Positions 33,999 to 43,075 are shown, counted from the first letter of the stretch. The stretch: DNA of 64,000 nt from Paenibacillus tyrphae (GCF_024158745.1 NZ_JAMZAW010000020.1:1-64000), one strand, 5' to 3'. Translations and numbers: made by a program. The notes: generated from the letters alone by a model not told the origin.

Positions 33999-35737
33999 TG
34001 AGGGAGCAGCGGATTTCAGGCATCGGCGTGTCGGAAGGCGTGCAGATCGGAAGCGCGCTGCGGTATTCGCCGGGAGCGGCGGCAGGCATGGAGCCGGAAC
34101 TCGAAAGCATCGGTCCGGATGAGGTGGCGGCGGAAACGGCAAGGCTGCGCCAGGCGAAGGGGGCCTGCGCGTCGGAGCTGCAAGCTATGGTGGAGCGGAC
34201 GAAGCTGACGCTCGGGGATGACAAGGCCGGAATTATTGCGGGCCAGCTGCGGTTTCTCGACGATCCCAAGTTTTATCCGGCGATGGAACAGAAGGTCGCG
34301 GAGCTGTATGTATCGGCGGCCCGGGCGGTCCGGGAGGTCACCGAATTTTACGCGGCGCGGCTGGAAAGCATGGCAAACGAATATATGCGGGAGCGCGCGG
34401 CGGATATCCGGGACATCGGGGGCCGCTTGCTGTCCAGCCTGCGCGGAGGGGCTGCGGTCCGGCTCTCGGAGCTTCGCGAGCCCGTGATTCTAGTCGCCGA
34501 CGATCTGGCGCCGTCGGATACGGTGCAGCTCGATCCGCGCGTCGTGCTGGCCTTCGTCACGCGGGTCGGCGGGAAGACGTCGCATACGGCGATTTTGGCC
34601 CGGTCGCTGGGCATCCCCGCGGTCGTCGGGGCGGGCGACGCATTGGACGCCGTCCGGGACGGCGAGACATTGGTCGTCGACGGGAGCGCAGGCCTGTGCG
34701 TCCGCAACCCGGAGGACACTTACCTCCGGGAGGCGGCGGAGCTGCAGGAGCAGGAGCGTGCGCTTCGGGACGAGCTTGAGGCGTTCCGCTCCCGCCCGGC
34801 GGTAACCGCAGACGGCCGGCGGGTGGAGCTGGCCGCCAATATCGGCACCGTTCCGGAGGCTGAGGCGGCTGCGGAAGCCGGCGCGGACGGCATCGGGCTG
34901 TACCGGACGGAGTTTCTGTTCATGGGCGCGTCGCGGCTTCCGGATGAAGAAGCGCAATATGCCGCATACCGGCGCGTCGCGGAAGCGATGGCGGGCCGTC
35001 CCGTGATCATCCGTACGCTTGACATCGGCGGAGATAAGGAGCTTCCGGCGCTTGAGCTGCCCAAAGAGACAAACCCGTTTCTCGGCTACCGCGCCATTCG
35101 GATCGGCCTCGATCGTCCCGAGCTGCTGAGAACGCAGCTGCGGGCGATTTTGCGGGCCAGTGCGCATGGCAGCGTCAAGATCATGTTTCCGATGATCTCC
35201 AGTATGGACGAATGGAGAAAGGCGAGAGGTGCAGCGCACGAGGCGATGGAGGAGCTGCGCCGCGAAGGCGTCGATTTCGACCGGAACGTCGAGCTGGGCA
35301 TCATGGTCGAGGTTCCGTCCACGGCGGTGATGGCCGACAGCTTTGCGCGCGAGGTAGATTTCTTCAGCATCGGGACGAACGATCTCGTCCAGTACACACT
35401 GGCCGTCGACCGGATGAACGAGAAGGTCGCGGAGCTGTACGATTATTTCCACCCGGCGGTGCTGGAGCTGATTCGCCGGGTGATCGAAGCGGCCCACCGG
35501 CACGGCAAGTGGACGGGGATGTGCGGCGGCATGGCCGGCGACCCGCTGGCGGCGCCTCTCCTGCTCGGGCTCGGTCTCGACGAGTGGAGCATGGAAACGG
35601 GAGCGCTGCCGAAGGTGAAACGCGCGCTCGCCCAACTGAACGCCGAGACGTGCCGGGAGCGGGCGCCGCAGTGGCTGCAGCTTGCAACCGCTGCCGAAGT
35701 ACGCCGTGAGCTGGAGCGCTTCCGGGCGGAGCTGTAG
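33998..35737 (+). CDS. ptsP: PTS Enzyme I (phosphoenolpyruvate-protein phosphotransferase)
   Basis: The 579-residue product starts at ATG 33998, overlapping the HPr stop (TGATG); GTG 33995 is an alternative. Active histidine H196 lies in GGKTSHTAILARS, and the PEP-binding C-terminal barrel holds MVEVPSTAVM, FSIGTNDLVQY and catalytic C509 in GMCGGMAGDP. It starts the phosphorelay PEP to EI to HPr to EIIA. A general EI and HPr should exist elsewhere in the genome, so this pair is likely dedicated to the local transporter (inference). Its GC content is high. Confidence 0.93.
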   Translation: MREQRISGIGVSEGVQIGSALRYSPGAAAGMEPELESIGPDEVAAETARLRQAKGACASELQAMVERTKLTLGDDKAGIIAGQLRFLDDPKFYPAMEQKVAELYVSAARAVREVTEFYAARLESMANEYMRERAADIRDIGGRLLSSLRGGAAVRLSELREPVILVADDLAPSDTVQLDPRVVLAFVTRVGGKTSHTAILARSLGIPAVVGAGDALDAVRDGETLVVDGSAGLCVRNPEDTYLREAAELQEQERALRDELEAFRSRPAVTADGRRVELAANIGTVPEAEAAAEAGADGIGLYRTEFLFMGASRLPDEEAQYAAYRRVAEAMAGRPVIIRTLDIGGDKELPALELPKETNPFLGYRAIRIGLDRPELLRTQLRAILRASAHGSVKIMFPMISSMDEWRKARGAAHEAMEELRREGVDFDRNVELGIMVEVPSTAVMADSFAREVDFFSIGTNDLVQYTLAVDRMNEKVAELYDYFHPAVLELIRRVIEAAHRHGKWTGMCGGMAGDPLAAPLLLGLGLDEWSMETGALPKVKRALAQLNAETCRERAPQWLQLATAAEVRRELERFRAEL

Positions 35738-35784
35738 GACTGAGCGCCAGCTTATTGTGAAAGCTGTTGAAGGATTATTTTGAG

Positions 35785-35834
35785 GACGTATCCCGAGCTG
35801 CAAGAAAGCGCGGGATACGTCTTCTTTTTTATTT
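35785..35834 (+). terminator. Terminator of the PTS locus
   Basis: GACGTATCCCG and CGGGATACGTC (35785-35795 and 35811-35821) form a perfect 11-bp stem, followed by a T-rich tract. Confidence 0.9.
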
Positions 35835-35868
35835 TGGCAGAATGCAACATGTGACGAGTTTTTTTGGA

Positions 35869-35896
35869 TTGACAATCCGCAGTAGAGCAATATAAG
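35869..35896 (+). promoter_or_regulatory. SigA-type promoter of the metal-responsive ABC operon
   Basis: TTGACA (35869-35874), a 16-bp spacer and TATAAG (35891-35896). A Zur-like box begins nine bases downstream, over the expected transcription start. Confidence 0.7.
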
Positions 35897-35904
35897 ATAT
35901 CAAA

Positions 35905-35919
35905 TAGTAATAATTACGA
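35905..35919. promoter_or_regulatory. Zur-like box 1
   Basis: TAGTAATAATTACGA matches 14 of 15 positions of the Zur consensus TCGTAATnATTACGA (Bacillus subtilis, recalled). It lies just after the -10 element, the ideal place for zinc-dependent repression. Confidence 0.7.
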
Positions 35920-36008
35920 AGTAATAACGTTAATGACCTTCCAAGCTTGCTGCCATGACATGGTTTCTGCGGGCGCGCTTAAGAAGTACGCTTTAACAAC
36001 TATCATAA

Positions 36009-36023
36009 TCGTAATTATTACTT
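36009..36023. promoter_or_regulatory. Zur-like box 2
   Basis: TCGTAATTATTACTT matches 13 of 15 consensus positions. Fourteen of its bases (TCGTAATTATTACT) are the exact inverted copy of part of box 1. It lies 39 bp before the first permease start codon, inside the leader. Confidence 0.65.
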
Positions 36024-36061
36024 ATATCCCGTCGGTACTGACAGCTCAGAAAGTGGTGAAC

Positions 36062-36994
36062 ATGATAGCTTATTTTTTGCGGCGGGTGCTGCATATGATT
36101 CCGGTATTCATCGGCGTTACTTGCATAACCTTTGCGCTTATGAATTTGACTCCGGGCGATCCTGCGGAAATTATGCTGCGCGGAGCGTCAGGGGTGCAGC
36201 CTACGCAAGAAGCGATCGACGCGGCGAGGGAAACCATGGGGTTGAACGACCCCGTATACAAGCAGTACGCGGCCTGGCTATGGCGGGTGTTGCATCTGGA
36301 CCTTGGTCGTTCGTACAGCAGCAATCTCCCGGTTTGGCAGGAGTTGACGGATAGGCTTCCGGCAACGCTGCTGCTCGGGATGTGGGCGCTTGTAGCGATG
36401 TTGGCCATCTCGCTTCCCCTAGGAATCGGTGCGGCGCTGTATCCGCATTCGTGGGCGGACCGTTTGGCAGGAGTCATCGCGATGCTGGGCATTTCGATGC
36501 CCGGCTACTGGCTCGGCCTGCTGCTTGTTTATTACGGCTCGGTCAAGCTTAAGCTGTTTCCGGTCATGGGCATGGACGGGTTCCGAAGTGTGGTGCTGCC
36601 TGCGCTCACGCTGGGAGTCGGGATGGCGGGCAACTATATCCGGGTGATCCGCTCCGGTCTGCTGGAAGTGCTCGGTACCAGTTATATCAAGGCGGCGCGG
36701 GCCAAAGGCTTGCAGGAATGTCTCGTCATCGGACGGCATGCTGTCGTCAATGCCCTGCTTCCGGTGATGACGATGCTCGGCATCAATATCGGGGGGCTGC
36801 TCGGCGGATCGGTGATCGTCGAGACGATATTTTCTTGGCCGGGTATCGGCAAATTTGCCGTCGATGCGATATTTAAAAAAGATTTTATTGTTATTCAGGG
36901 GTACGTGCTGCTGATGGCCGTCTTCGTCGTAAGCGTCAATCTGGTCGTCGATTTGGGCTACCGGATGATCGACCCGAGAATCCGGCTGCGTTGA
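36062..36994 (+). CDS. ABC transporter permease, dipeptide/nickel (DppB/NikB) family
   Basis: The 310-residue permease starts at ATG 36062 (MIAYFLRRVLHMIPV), with AAAGTGGTGA before it. The frame is open 129 bases earlier, but that part contains the second Zur-like box and has no signal. Six membrane helices and the EAA loop (SYIKAARAKGLQECLVIGRHAVVNALLP, seen as AARAKGLQE and NALLPVMTM) are present. It is the first gene of an operon with a second permease, two ATPases and a binding protein. Confidence 0.92.
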   Translation: MIAYFLRRVLHMIPVFIGVTCITFALMNLTPGDPAEIMLRGASGVQPTQEAIDAARETMGLNDPVYKQYAAWLWRVLHLDLGRSYSSNLPVWQELTDRLPATLLLGMWALVAMLAISLPLGIGAALYPHSWADRLAGVIAMLGISMPGYWLGLLLVYYGSVKLKLFPVMGMDGFRSVVLPALTLGVGMAGNYIRVIRSGLLEVLGTSYIKAARAKGLQECLVIGRHAVVNALLPVMTMLGINIGGLLGGSVIVETIFSWPGIGKFAVDAIFKKDFIVIQGYVLLMAVFVVSVNLVVDLGYRMIDPRIRLR

Positions 36995-37046
36995 GCAGTA
37001 CCGCGCGAAGAGCCGTCATATGCAAAAAGAAAGGAGATCATCCGGC

Positions 37047-37868
37047 ATGAAACGGGGGCGAAAAATTCCGGGCAATGCCGCGTTTTGGACCGGCGGACTG
37101 ATCGTGATCGGTTTTATCGCGGTCGGCATCTTTGCGCCGTACATCGCGCCCTGGGATCCGCTGAAGGTGAATCTGGACATGAAGCTGACCGGACCTTCGC
37201 CGGATTACCCTTTCGGCACGGATCAAATGGGGCGGGATATCCTATCCCGTCTGATGTATGGAACGCGCACTTCGCTGTTTTATTCCGTTGCCGTGCTGGG
37301 CATGATGCTTGCGGTCTCCGTACCGGTCGGCATCGTTGCCGGTTACGTCGGCGGCAAAGTCGATCATCTCATCATGCGGTTTATCGATATTCTGCTCGCT
37401 TTTCCAAGTCTGATTCTGTCCTTGGCGATTACAGGTATGCTCGGGCCCGGCTTGCTTAACCTGCTGCTGGCGTTCGCTTCCGTCTGGTGGACGAGCTACG
37501 CGCGCATTATACGCGGGATGGTGCTGCAGATCAAGGAAAAGGACTACATAACGGCGGCGCGGGCCGGCGGCGCGACGCACTTGCAGATTGTGCTGCGCCA
37601 TGTGTTGCCTCATGCGGTCAGTCCGATTATCGTGCTCGCTTCGGTAGAGATCGGGACGATTATTTTATCCGTGTCCGGTCTCTCGTTCCTCGGTCTCGGC
37701 GCACAGCCGCCCACGCCTGAATGGGGCGTGATGCTGAGCGATTCGCGGCCGTACATGCAGACCGATCCGCAGTTGATGCTTTTTCCGGGACTGACCGTGA
37801 TGATCGTCGTACTCGGCTTCAATCTGGTCGGGGAGGGGCTGCGCAAAATGCTGCGCGGCACGGGATAA
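37047..37868 (+). CDS. ABC transporter permease, dipeptide/nickel (DppC/NikC) family
   Basis: ATG 37047 after AAAGGAGAT gives 273 residues. The N-terminal motif GTDQMGRDILSRLMYGTRTS, shown as FGTDQMGRDILSR, is diagnostic for DppC/NikC permeases. The EAA loop reads AARAGGATHLQIVLRHVLP. It forms the second half of the membrane channel with the preceding gene product. Confidence 0.92.
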   Translation: MKRGRKIPGNAAFWTGGLIVIGFIAVGIFAPYIAPWDPLKVNLDMKLTGPSPDYPFGTDQMGRDILSRLMYGTRTSLFYSVAVLGMMLAVSVPVGIVAGYVGGKVDHLIMRFIDILLAFPSLILSLAITGMLGPGLLNLLLAFASVWWTSYARIIRGMVLQIKEKDYITAARAGGATHLQIVLRHVLPHAVSPIIVLASVEIGTIILSVSGLSFLGLGAQPPTPEWGVMLSDSRPYMQTDPQLMLFPGLTVMIVVLGFNLVGEGLRKMLRGTG

Positions 37869-37912
37869 GTCAGCACACGGCATCAACAATACATGAGCAA
37901 GGGGGAATCGCG

Positions 37913-38770
37913 ATGTCGGTAATGACGCAAGAGGCAGCACCGCGGGTCGAACGGAGCCATATGCAGGAAGCGGCAGAAATTCCGGCGATACTGCGAATCC
38001 ATCGGCTGAGCGTGTCGTTTCACGCATCGGAACGCCATGCCTCCGGGCCTGTTGTGCGTGCCGTGGACGAGGTCAGCCTGGAGGTAAAGGAAGGGCGGAT
38101 CGTCGCGCTCGTCGGGGAAAGCGGCAGCGGCAAAAGCACGCTGGCCCAAGCCGTGCCCGGCCTGCTCGACCCTCGCCGGCATACCGCGGAGGGGGAGATT
38201 TGGCTGGACGGCACGGACCTCCGCCGGCTGTCCGCAAGGGAACTGCGCCGGTACAGAGGCAGCGCGGTGGCGATGATTTTTCAGGACCCGGCGAATGCGC
38301 TGAATCCGGTTCTGACGATCGGCAGGCAGCTAATCGAAACCATCCGGCGGCACCTGAAAGTGCAAGGAGCTGAGGCCAAGAAGCTGGCCGTCGACCAACT
38401 GCGCCGGGCAGGGCTGCCTAAGCCGGAGACGCTGCTGCGCAAGTTTCCTTTCCAGTTGTCCGGGGGCATGTGCCAGCGCGTGATGATCGCTATCGCCCTT
38501 GTCTCCGGAGCTAAGCTCTTGATCGCCGATGAGCCGACGACCGCGCTCGATGTCACGGTTCAAGCGCAAATATTGCATGAGCTTGACCGGCTTAGGAGGG
38601 AGAGCGGCATGGGCATTTTGCTCATCACTCACGACTTGGGCGTCGTGGCCGAAATCGCCGACGAGGTTTATGTCATGAAAGGCGGGCGGATCGTCGAATC
38701 GGGCCATGTGTTCGAAATATTTGCCCGTCCGCGGCATGCTTACACCAGAGAATTGCTCGAATGCAGGTAA
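37913..38770 (+). CDS. ABC transporter ATP-binding protein (DppD/NikD-like)
   Basis: The 285-residue ATPase starts at ATG 37913, behind AAGGGGG. Walker A is GESGSGKST, the Q-loop is FQDPANALNPV, the signature is LSGGMCQRV, Walker B is LLIADEPTTALD, and the H-loop is ITHDLGVV. The usual C-terminal oligopeptide-transporter cysteine cluster is absent: the chain ends soon after HAYTRELLEC. It pairs with the next gene, which overlaps its end by ten bases. Confidence 0.92.
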   Translation: MSVMTQEAAPRVERSHMQEAAEIPAILRIHRLSVSFHASERHASGPVVRAVDEVSLEVKEGRIVALVGESGSGKSTLAQAVPGLLDPRRHTAEGEIWLDGTDLRRLSARELRRYRGSAVAMIFQDPANALNPVLTIGRQLIETIRRHLKVQGAEAKKLAVDQLRRAGLPKPETLLRKFPFQLSGGMCQRVMIAIALVSGAKLLIADEPTTALDVTVQAQILHELDRLRRESGMGILLITHDLGVVAEIADEVYVMKGGRIVESGHVFEIFARPRHAYTRELLECR

Positions 38771-39792
38771 ACGGGCGGAGCTTGGAAGGGGACAGGAGCG
38801 TTGTGAGGCTGATCGAGACGGAAGGACTGACGAAGGTATATAAACGGGAAGGGCGATGGTTTCCGTCGGCCAACGATGCTACGCCCGCCGTGGACCGGGT
38901 CAGTCTGCATGTGGACAAGGGGGAGACGCTCGGGCTCGTAGGCGAAAGCGGCAGCGGCAAGAGTACGCTTGCCCGTCTGCTGCTCGGTCTCGAAACGGCG
39001 ACCGAAGGCCGTCTGCTGTTCGGCGGGGAAGATGTAACCCGATGGGGATTCAAACGGCTGCGGACGATTCGCGGCAGGATGCAGATGGTGTTCCAGAACA
39101 GCTACTCCTCGTTCGATCCGCTGTTTACGGTGGAACGAATAGTCGGCGAGCCGCTAAGCAATTACCGAGGCATGGCAGCGAACGAACGCAGACGCGTCGT
39201 ACTGGAAAGTCTGGACATGGTCGGGCTGGGGGCGGCCTATGCGAAGCGGTACCCTCACGAATTAAGCGGCGGGCAGCTGCAGCGGGTAAACATCGCACGG
39301 GCGCTTGTCCTTCAACCGGAGCTGCTGATCTGCGACGAGCCGTTTTCGAGCCTCGATTTCAAGCTTCGCCGGCAGATGCTGGTGCTCCTTGAGGAACTGA
39401 AGATACGTCTCGGACTGTCGTATCTGTATATTACTCACGATTTATCGTCCGTATCCCGCTTCTGCGACCGGGTAACCGTTATGTATAGGGGGCAAATCGT
39501 GGAGACGCTCCCGGCAGCCCGTATCGCCGAAGAGGCGCTGCATCCGTATACCCGTGCGCTGTTGGACGCGGTTCCGGTGCAAGATCCGAGGCTCAGGCGG
39601 AGCAGGACAGGGAGGCCGTTCGGCGAACCGGCAATGCCGCAGGGAGAGGGCGTTACGCAGGGCTGTCGGTTTTGCAGCCGTTGTCCGGCGGCGATGCCGG
39701 TCTGCACTACGGTCGAGCCCGCACTCGAACGAAAGCGGCCGTTTCACGAGGCTGCCTGCCATCTCTATGTGAATCAAATCGTTAAAGAATAG
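38761..39792 (+). CDS. ABC transporter ATP-binding protein (DppF/OppF-like)
   Basis: The 343-residue product from ATG 38761 overlaps the previous stop; GTG 38803, preceded by AGGAG, is an alternative start and gives a more usual N-terminus (RLIETEGLTKVY). Walker A is GESGSGKST, the signature is LSGGQLQRV and Walker B is LLICDEPFSSLD. The C-terminal oligopeptide-transporter domain has the cysteine cluster GCRFCSRCPAAMPVC, which in this family is often reported to bind an iron-sulfur cluster or metal. Confidence 0.9.
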   Translation: MQVNGRSLEGDRSVVRLIETEGLTKVYKREGRWFPSANDATPAVDRVSLHVDKGETLGLVGESGSGKSTLARLLLGLETATEGRLLFGGEDVTRWGFKRLRTIRGRMQMVFQNSYSSFDPLFTVERIVGEPLSNYRGMAANERRRVVLESLDMVGLGAAYAKRYPHELSGGQLQRVNIARALVLQPELLICDEPFSSLDFKLRRQMLVLLEELKIRLGLSYLYITHDLSSVSRFCDRVTVMYRGQIVETLPAARIAEEALHPYTRALLDAVPVQDPRLRRSRTGRPFGEPAMPQGEGVTQGCRFCSRCPAAMPVCTTVEPALERKRPFHEAACHLYVNQIVKE

Positions 39793-39803
39793 GGGCAACG
39801 AAG

Positions 39804-41468
39804 ATGAAACAGAACAGCGCAGGCCGCAACAAACGATTTTTTGCAATACAAGCCGTTTTAATCTTTTTATGCGTTCTGCTGGTGCTCGTTACCGGCTGCT
39901 CGGCCGGAGATAAAGGCGGCACAAGCCAGACGGCTGAGGGAAGAGGAAGCGCCGGGACGCCGGGCGATAAACAGGTGGTCGTCGCCATCGCTTCCGATCC
40001 AGGGATCGACCAGCTCGATGCCGGGACTTACAAAGGCTCGATTCAGGTGCATCCGATGATCTACGATTCCTTGGTTGAATACGGCGAGAAAGGCGAAATT
40101 TTGCCTTCGTTAGCCGAATCGTGGACCATATCTCCCGACGGCAAGGAATATACGTTCAAGCTGCGCAAAGACGTCAAATTTTCCGACGGCACCGAATTTA
40201 ATGCGGCGGCGGTCAAGTTCTCGTTCGAGCGTTGGTACAAGGACCCGGCCAATTCCTCCATCAATGTGGCGAAGGCGCTGCAGGAAATTGCGGTCGTTGA
40301 TGCCCACACGGTCAAGATGACATTTAGCCAGGCGTTTTATCCGTTTCTGACCGAGCTGACGTATGCCAGACCGGTACGCATCCTTTCTCCTTCGGCTGTT
40401 GAGCCGGCAGGAGATGTCAAAGGCAAGTTCGTCAAGCCCATCGGCACCGGCGCGTGGAAGGTCGAAAGCTATACGAAGGATCAGCAGGCCGTGCTGGTAC
40501 GAAACCCCAATTACTGGGGAAAAGCACCGTTGCTGAACAAAATCGTGCTGAAGGTCGTCAACGATCCGCAATCCCGCCTGCTGGCGCTGCAAAACGGCTC
40601 GGTCGACATTTCCGGCGGGCAGATGGGCAAAATTGCGCCTGAAAGTATTCAGGTCGCTCAAAAATCCGACTCATTAACCGTACAATCCGCTCCCGGCTCG
40701 AATTCGCATTTTGTCGTCTTTAATGGCTCCAACCCGTTCCTGCAGGATGTGAACGTCCGCAAGGCGATCAATCTGGCTGTCAATAAAAAAAGCATTGTCG
40801 ACAAGCTGATGGGCGGCATGGGCAAGGAAGCGCAAGGCTTGTTCCCGGCTACCGTGCCTTATGTGACCGTAGAGAATATCCGATGGTACGGCTATGAGCC
40901 GGAGCAAGCGAAGCAATTGCTTAAAGAAGCGGGCTTTGCGGATACGAACGGCGACGGCATCGTCGAGAAAAACGGCAAGCCGCTCGAATTGAATTTTGTG
41001 CTGCAGCAAACCGAGTTCCCGGAATGGAAATCAATCGCCGAGTTTGTCCAGTCCCAGCTTAAGGAAATCGGCATCGGCGTCAGCCTGAAGGTGCTGGAAG
41101 CGAATGCCTATTACGATGCGCTATGGAAGAACAAGCAGTACGATATGCTCATTTACCGCACGTATGCGGATTCCCAGAACCCGCACTATTTCCTGCTGTC
41201 GCTATTCCATCGGACGGGGAGTGCTCCGGCCGTCGCTTGGGCAGATCCGCAATTGGAAGCTTTGATCGACGAAGCGATGGGAGCGACGGGTGCCAAAGCA
41301 AGACAGGATAAGTATGATGCGCTATTCGGCCGGATGTTCCAGCAAGCGATGGTTCTGCCGGTTTATTATCCGGATGACATTTTTGTCGTCAATAACAGGG
41401 TCAAAGGTTTTAAGCTTGGGCAGACCGCTTACTTACCGGTCGTTTGGAACGAGCTGGATGTCAAGTAA
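39804..41468 (+). CDS. Extracellular solute-binding protein, family 5 (NikA/DppA-like lipoprotein)
   Basis: The 554-residue product has a lipoprotein signal peptide ending VTGC, with C32 as the modified residue. The SBP_bac_5 fold shows typical motifs: LAESWTISPDGKEYTFKL (as SWTISPDGKEYTF), RNPNYWGKAP and NVRKAINLAVNKKSIV. Members bind peptides, heme, nickel complexes or metallophores. The Zur-like control of the operon suggests a zinc-related ligand, for example a metallophore complex (inference). It is the binding subunit for the four upstream genes. Confidence 0.92.
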   Translation: MKQNSAGRNKRFFAIQAVLIFLCVLLVLVTGCSAGDKGGTSQTAEGRGSAGTPGDKQVVVAIASDPGIDQLDAGTYKGSIQVHPMIYDSLVEYGEKGEILPSLAESWTISPDGKEYTFKLRKDVKFSDGTEFNAAAVKFSFERWYKDPANSSINVAKALQEIAVVDAHTVKMTFSQAFYPFLTELTYARPVRILSPSAVEPAGDVKGKFVKPIGTGAWKVESYTKDQQAVLVRNPNYWGKAPLLNKIVLKVVNDPQSRLLALQNGSVDISGGQMGKIAPESIQVAQKSDSLTVQSAPGSNSHFVVFNGSNPFLQDVNVRKAINLAVNKKSIVDKLMGGMGKEAQGLFPATVPYVTVENIRWYGYEPEQAKQLLKEAGFADTNGDGIVEKNGKPLELNFVLQQTEFPEWKSIAEFVQSQLKEIGIGVSLKVLEANAYYDALWKNKQYDMLIYRTYADSQNPHYFLLSLFHRTGSAPAVAWADPQLEALIDEAMGATGAKARQDKYDALFGRMFQQAMVLPVYYPDDIFVVNNRVKGFKLGQTAYLPVVWNELDVK

Positions 41469-41503
41469 CTATAAATTATTGATAAACTTCTAGGAGAGAC
41501 GCT

Positions 41504-42286
41504 ATGTTGAAAGACATTTCCAAGTACTGGACGTCCAGCTCCGACGGCTACGATAAAGCAGTCAAGGCGCAGTTCCGCAGCCGACGGACCGTATCCATGT
41601 GGACATCGCTGTTGAACGAAGGGTTGGGCGGCAGGGAGGGGCAAACCGTCCTGGATATGGGGACCGGACCCGGATTTTTTTCGATCCTGCTCTCTAAAAT
41701 GGGCCATCGCGTTACGGCTGTCGACGCCTCGCAGGGGATGATCGAGACGGCATCGCGCAATTTTAAGGCGTCTGGCGTTGACGTGAAAGCCTATTTGGGC
41801 GACGCGGCCCGTCTCCATGCCGAAAAGGACAACGCCTTCGATGCGGTCGTATGCCGCGATGTCGTCTGGACGCTGCCCGACCCGTACGGAGCCTATGCGG
41901 AATGGTACCGCGTCCTAAAGCCGGGCGGCACGCTAATCGTATTCGACGGCAATTATTTGTACCGGGAGGAGCCGGAGAAACCGGCGCCCTTCAACAAGCT
42001 GTGGTACGCCCTCGGATGGACGCTTATCCTCCTTACGGAGCTGAGAGTGAGAAGCCGGTCCGATCGGGAGAAGGAGCTGCTGGGCAAACTGCCGTTCGTC
42101 CAGGTCCTGCGTCCGGAGGCGGATCAAGAGGCTTTGCAGCGAGCCGGATTTCGTATTCAGGAAATTCGCCGTGATTTTACGTCCGGCTACAAGATGACAA
42201 TGCAGCATTTGAAATACGGCTATCAAAGCGAAAGACGTTTTATGATCATAGCAAAGAAGGAGCAACGGGATGACCATTCAAAATGA
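41504..42286 (+). CDS. Class I SAM-dependent methyltransferase (first of a paralogous pair)
   Basis: The 260 residues start at ATG 41504 (MLKDISKYWTSSSDGYDKAV). SAM-binding motif I is VLDMGTGPGFFSILLSKMG, motif II includes VTAVDASQGMIETA and the post-I motif FDAVVCRDVVWTLPDP. It is 35 bp after the binding-protein gene. The next gene is a clear paralogue and overlaps its end by 17 bases. It probably modifies a small molecule connected with the transported ligand (inference). Confidence 0.88.
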   Translation: MLKDISKYWTSSSDGYDKAVKAQFRSRRTVSMWTSLLNEGLGGREGQTVLDMGTGPGFFSILLSKMGHRVTAVDASQGMIETASRNFKASGVDVKAYLGDAARLHAEKDNAFDAVVCRDVVWTLPDPYGAYAEWYRVLKPGGTLIVFDGNYLYREEPEKPAPFNKLWYALGWTLILLTELRVRSRSDREKELLGKLPFVQVLRPEADQEALQRAGFRIQEIRRDFTSGYKMTMQHLKYGYQSERRFMIIAKKEQRDDHSK

Positions 42287-43019
42287 AGTCGAAACGTATT
42301 GGAACGGCGAAGCGGAGCTGTATAGCGACAGCATCCAAAAGGAACTGAACGGTCCTGAAAAGCAGGCCTGGCTTGATTTGATTCTGGAATACGCTCCGCC
42401 GAAGGAGCGTCTCGATGTGCTGGATATCGGCTGCGGGCCTGGTTTTTTCACGATTATTTTGTCGCAGGCCGGCCACCACGTTCTGGGCATCGACTGCACG
42501 GAAAATATGCTGACATGCGCGCGCCGCAATGCCGAGCAGGCAGGGGTGGAGCCGCAGTTCCGCAAAATGGACTCGCACAAGCTGGAGCTGAAGCCCAATA
42601 GCTTGGACTTGATCGTGTGCCGCAACCTGACATGGACGCTTCATGCGCCGCAGGCGGCTTACGGCGAGTGGCTAAAGGTGCTGCGTCCGGGCGGCCGGTT
42701 GCTCGTATTCGATGCCAACTGGAACCGTCATTTGGTTGACGACGAAATGCGGGCGAGGCGGGATGCGGATCTGCGCGAGTATGAAGCGAGAGGCTGGGGC
42801 AGTCCGCCCAGACATGTCGATTGGGAGGAATCCGACCGACTCAGCCTGCTGCTGCCGTTAACGAGGGAATGCCGTCCGGCATGGGATCTGCACGCGCTGA
42901 AAGCCGAAGGCTACAGCGATGCGTTCAGCGTGGAACATTTGTCGGAGCGAGTGTTGGATGAGAAGCAGCAAGTATTAAGCCGGTCAACGCCGATGTTTAT
43001 GGTATGCGGGCAGAAGTAA
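42270..43019 (+). CDS. Class I SAM-dependent methyltransferase (second of a paralogous pair)
   Basis: The 249-residue product starts at ATG 42270 (MTIQNEVETYWNGEAELYSDS), behind AAGGAGCAACGG. Motif I is VLDIGCGPGFFTIILSQAG, motif II LGIDCTENML and the post-I motif LDLIVCRNLTWTLHAP. The shared YW...Y start and xxRDVVWTL/CRNLTWTL signature show a tandem duplication with the previous gene. Different C-terminal parts suggest different acceptors. Confidence 0.88.
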   Translation: MTIQNEVETYWNGEAELYSDSIQKELNGPEKQAWLDLILEYAPPKERLDVLDIGCGPGFFTIILSQAGHHVLGIDCTENMLTCARRNAEQAGVEPQFRKMDSHKLELKPNSLDLIVCRNLTWTLHAPQAAYGEWLKVLRPGGRLLVFDANWNRHLVDDEMRARRDADLREYEARGWGSPPRHVDWEESDRLSLLLPLTRECRPAWDLHALKAEGYSDAFSVEHLSERVLDEKQQVLSRSTPMFMVCGQK

Positions 43020-43037
43020 TCTAACTCATAGGGACTC

Positions 43038-43075
43038 AGGCTGTCGAGGCAATTTTGCGACGGCCTTCTTTAGTT
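43038..43075 (+). terminator. Terminator of the ABC/methyltransferase operon
   Basis: AGGCTGTCG and CGACGGCCT form the stem (43038-43046 and 43058-43066), followed by a modest T-rich tract. Confidence 0.6.

Noticed and set aside
34490-35890. A 466-codon minus-strand open frame opposite Enzyme I
   Set aside because: It is a shadow of the Enzyme I gene, whose catalytic residues are complete on the plus strand.
41504-43019. Calling the methyltransferases nicotianamine-synthase (CntL)-type metallophore enzymes
   Set aside because: They show ordinary class I methyltransferase motifs (VLDxGxGPGFF) and no CntL-like features; the metallophore idea rests only on the Zur-like boxes.
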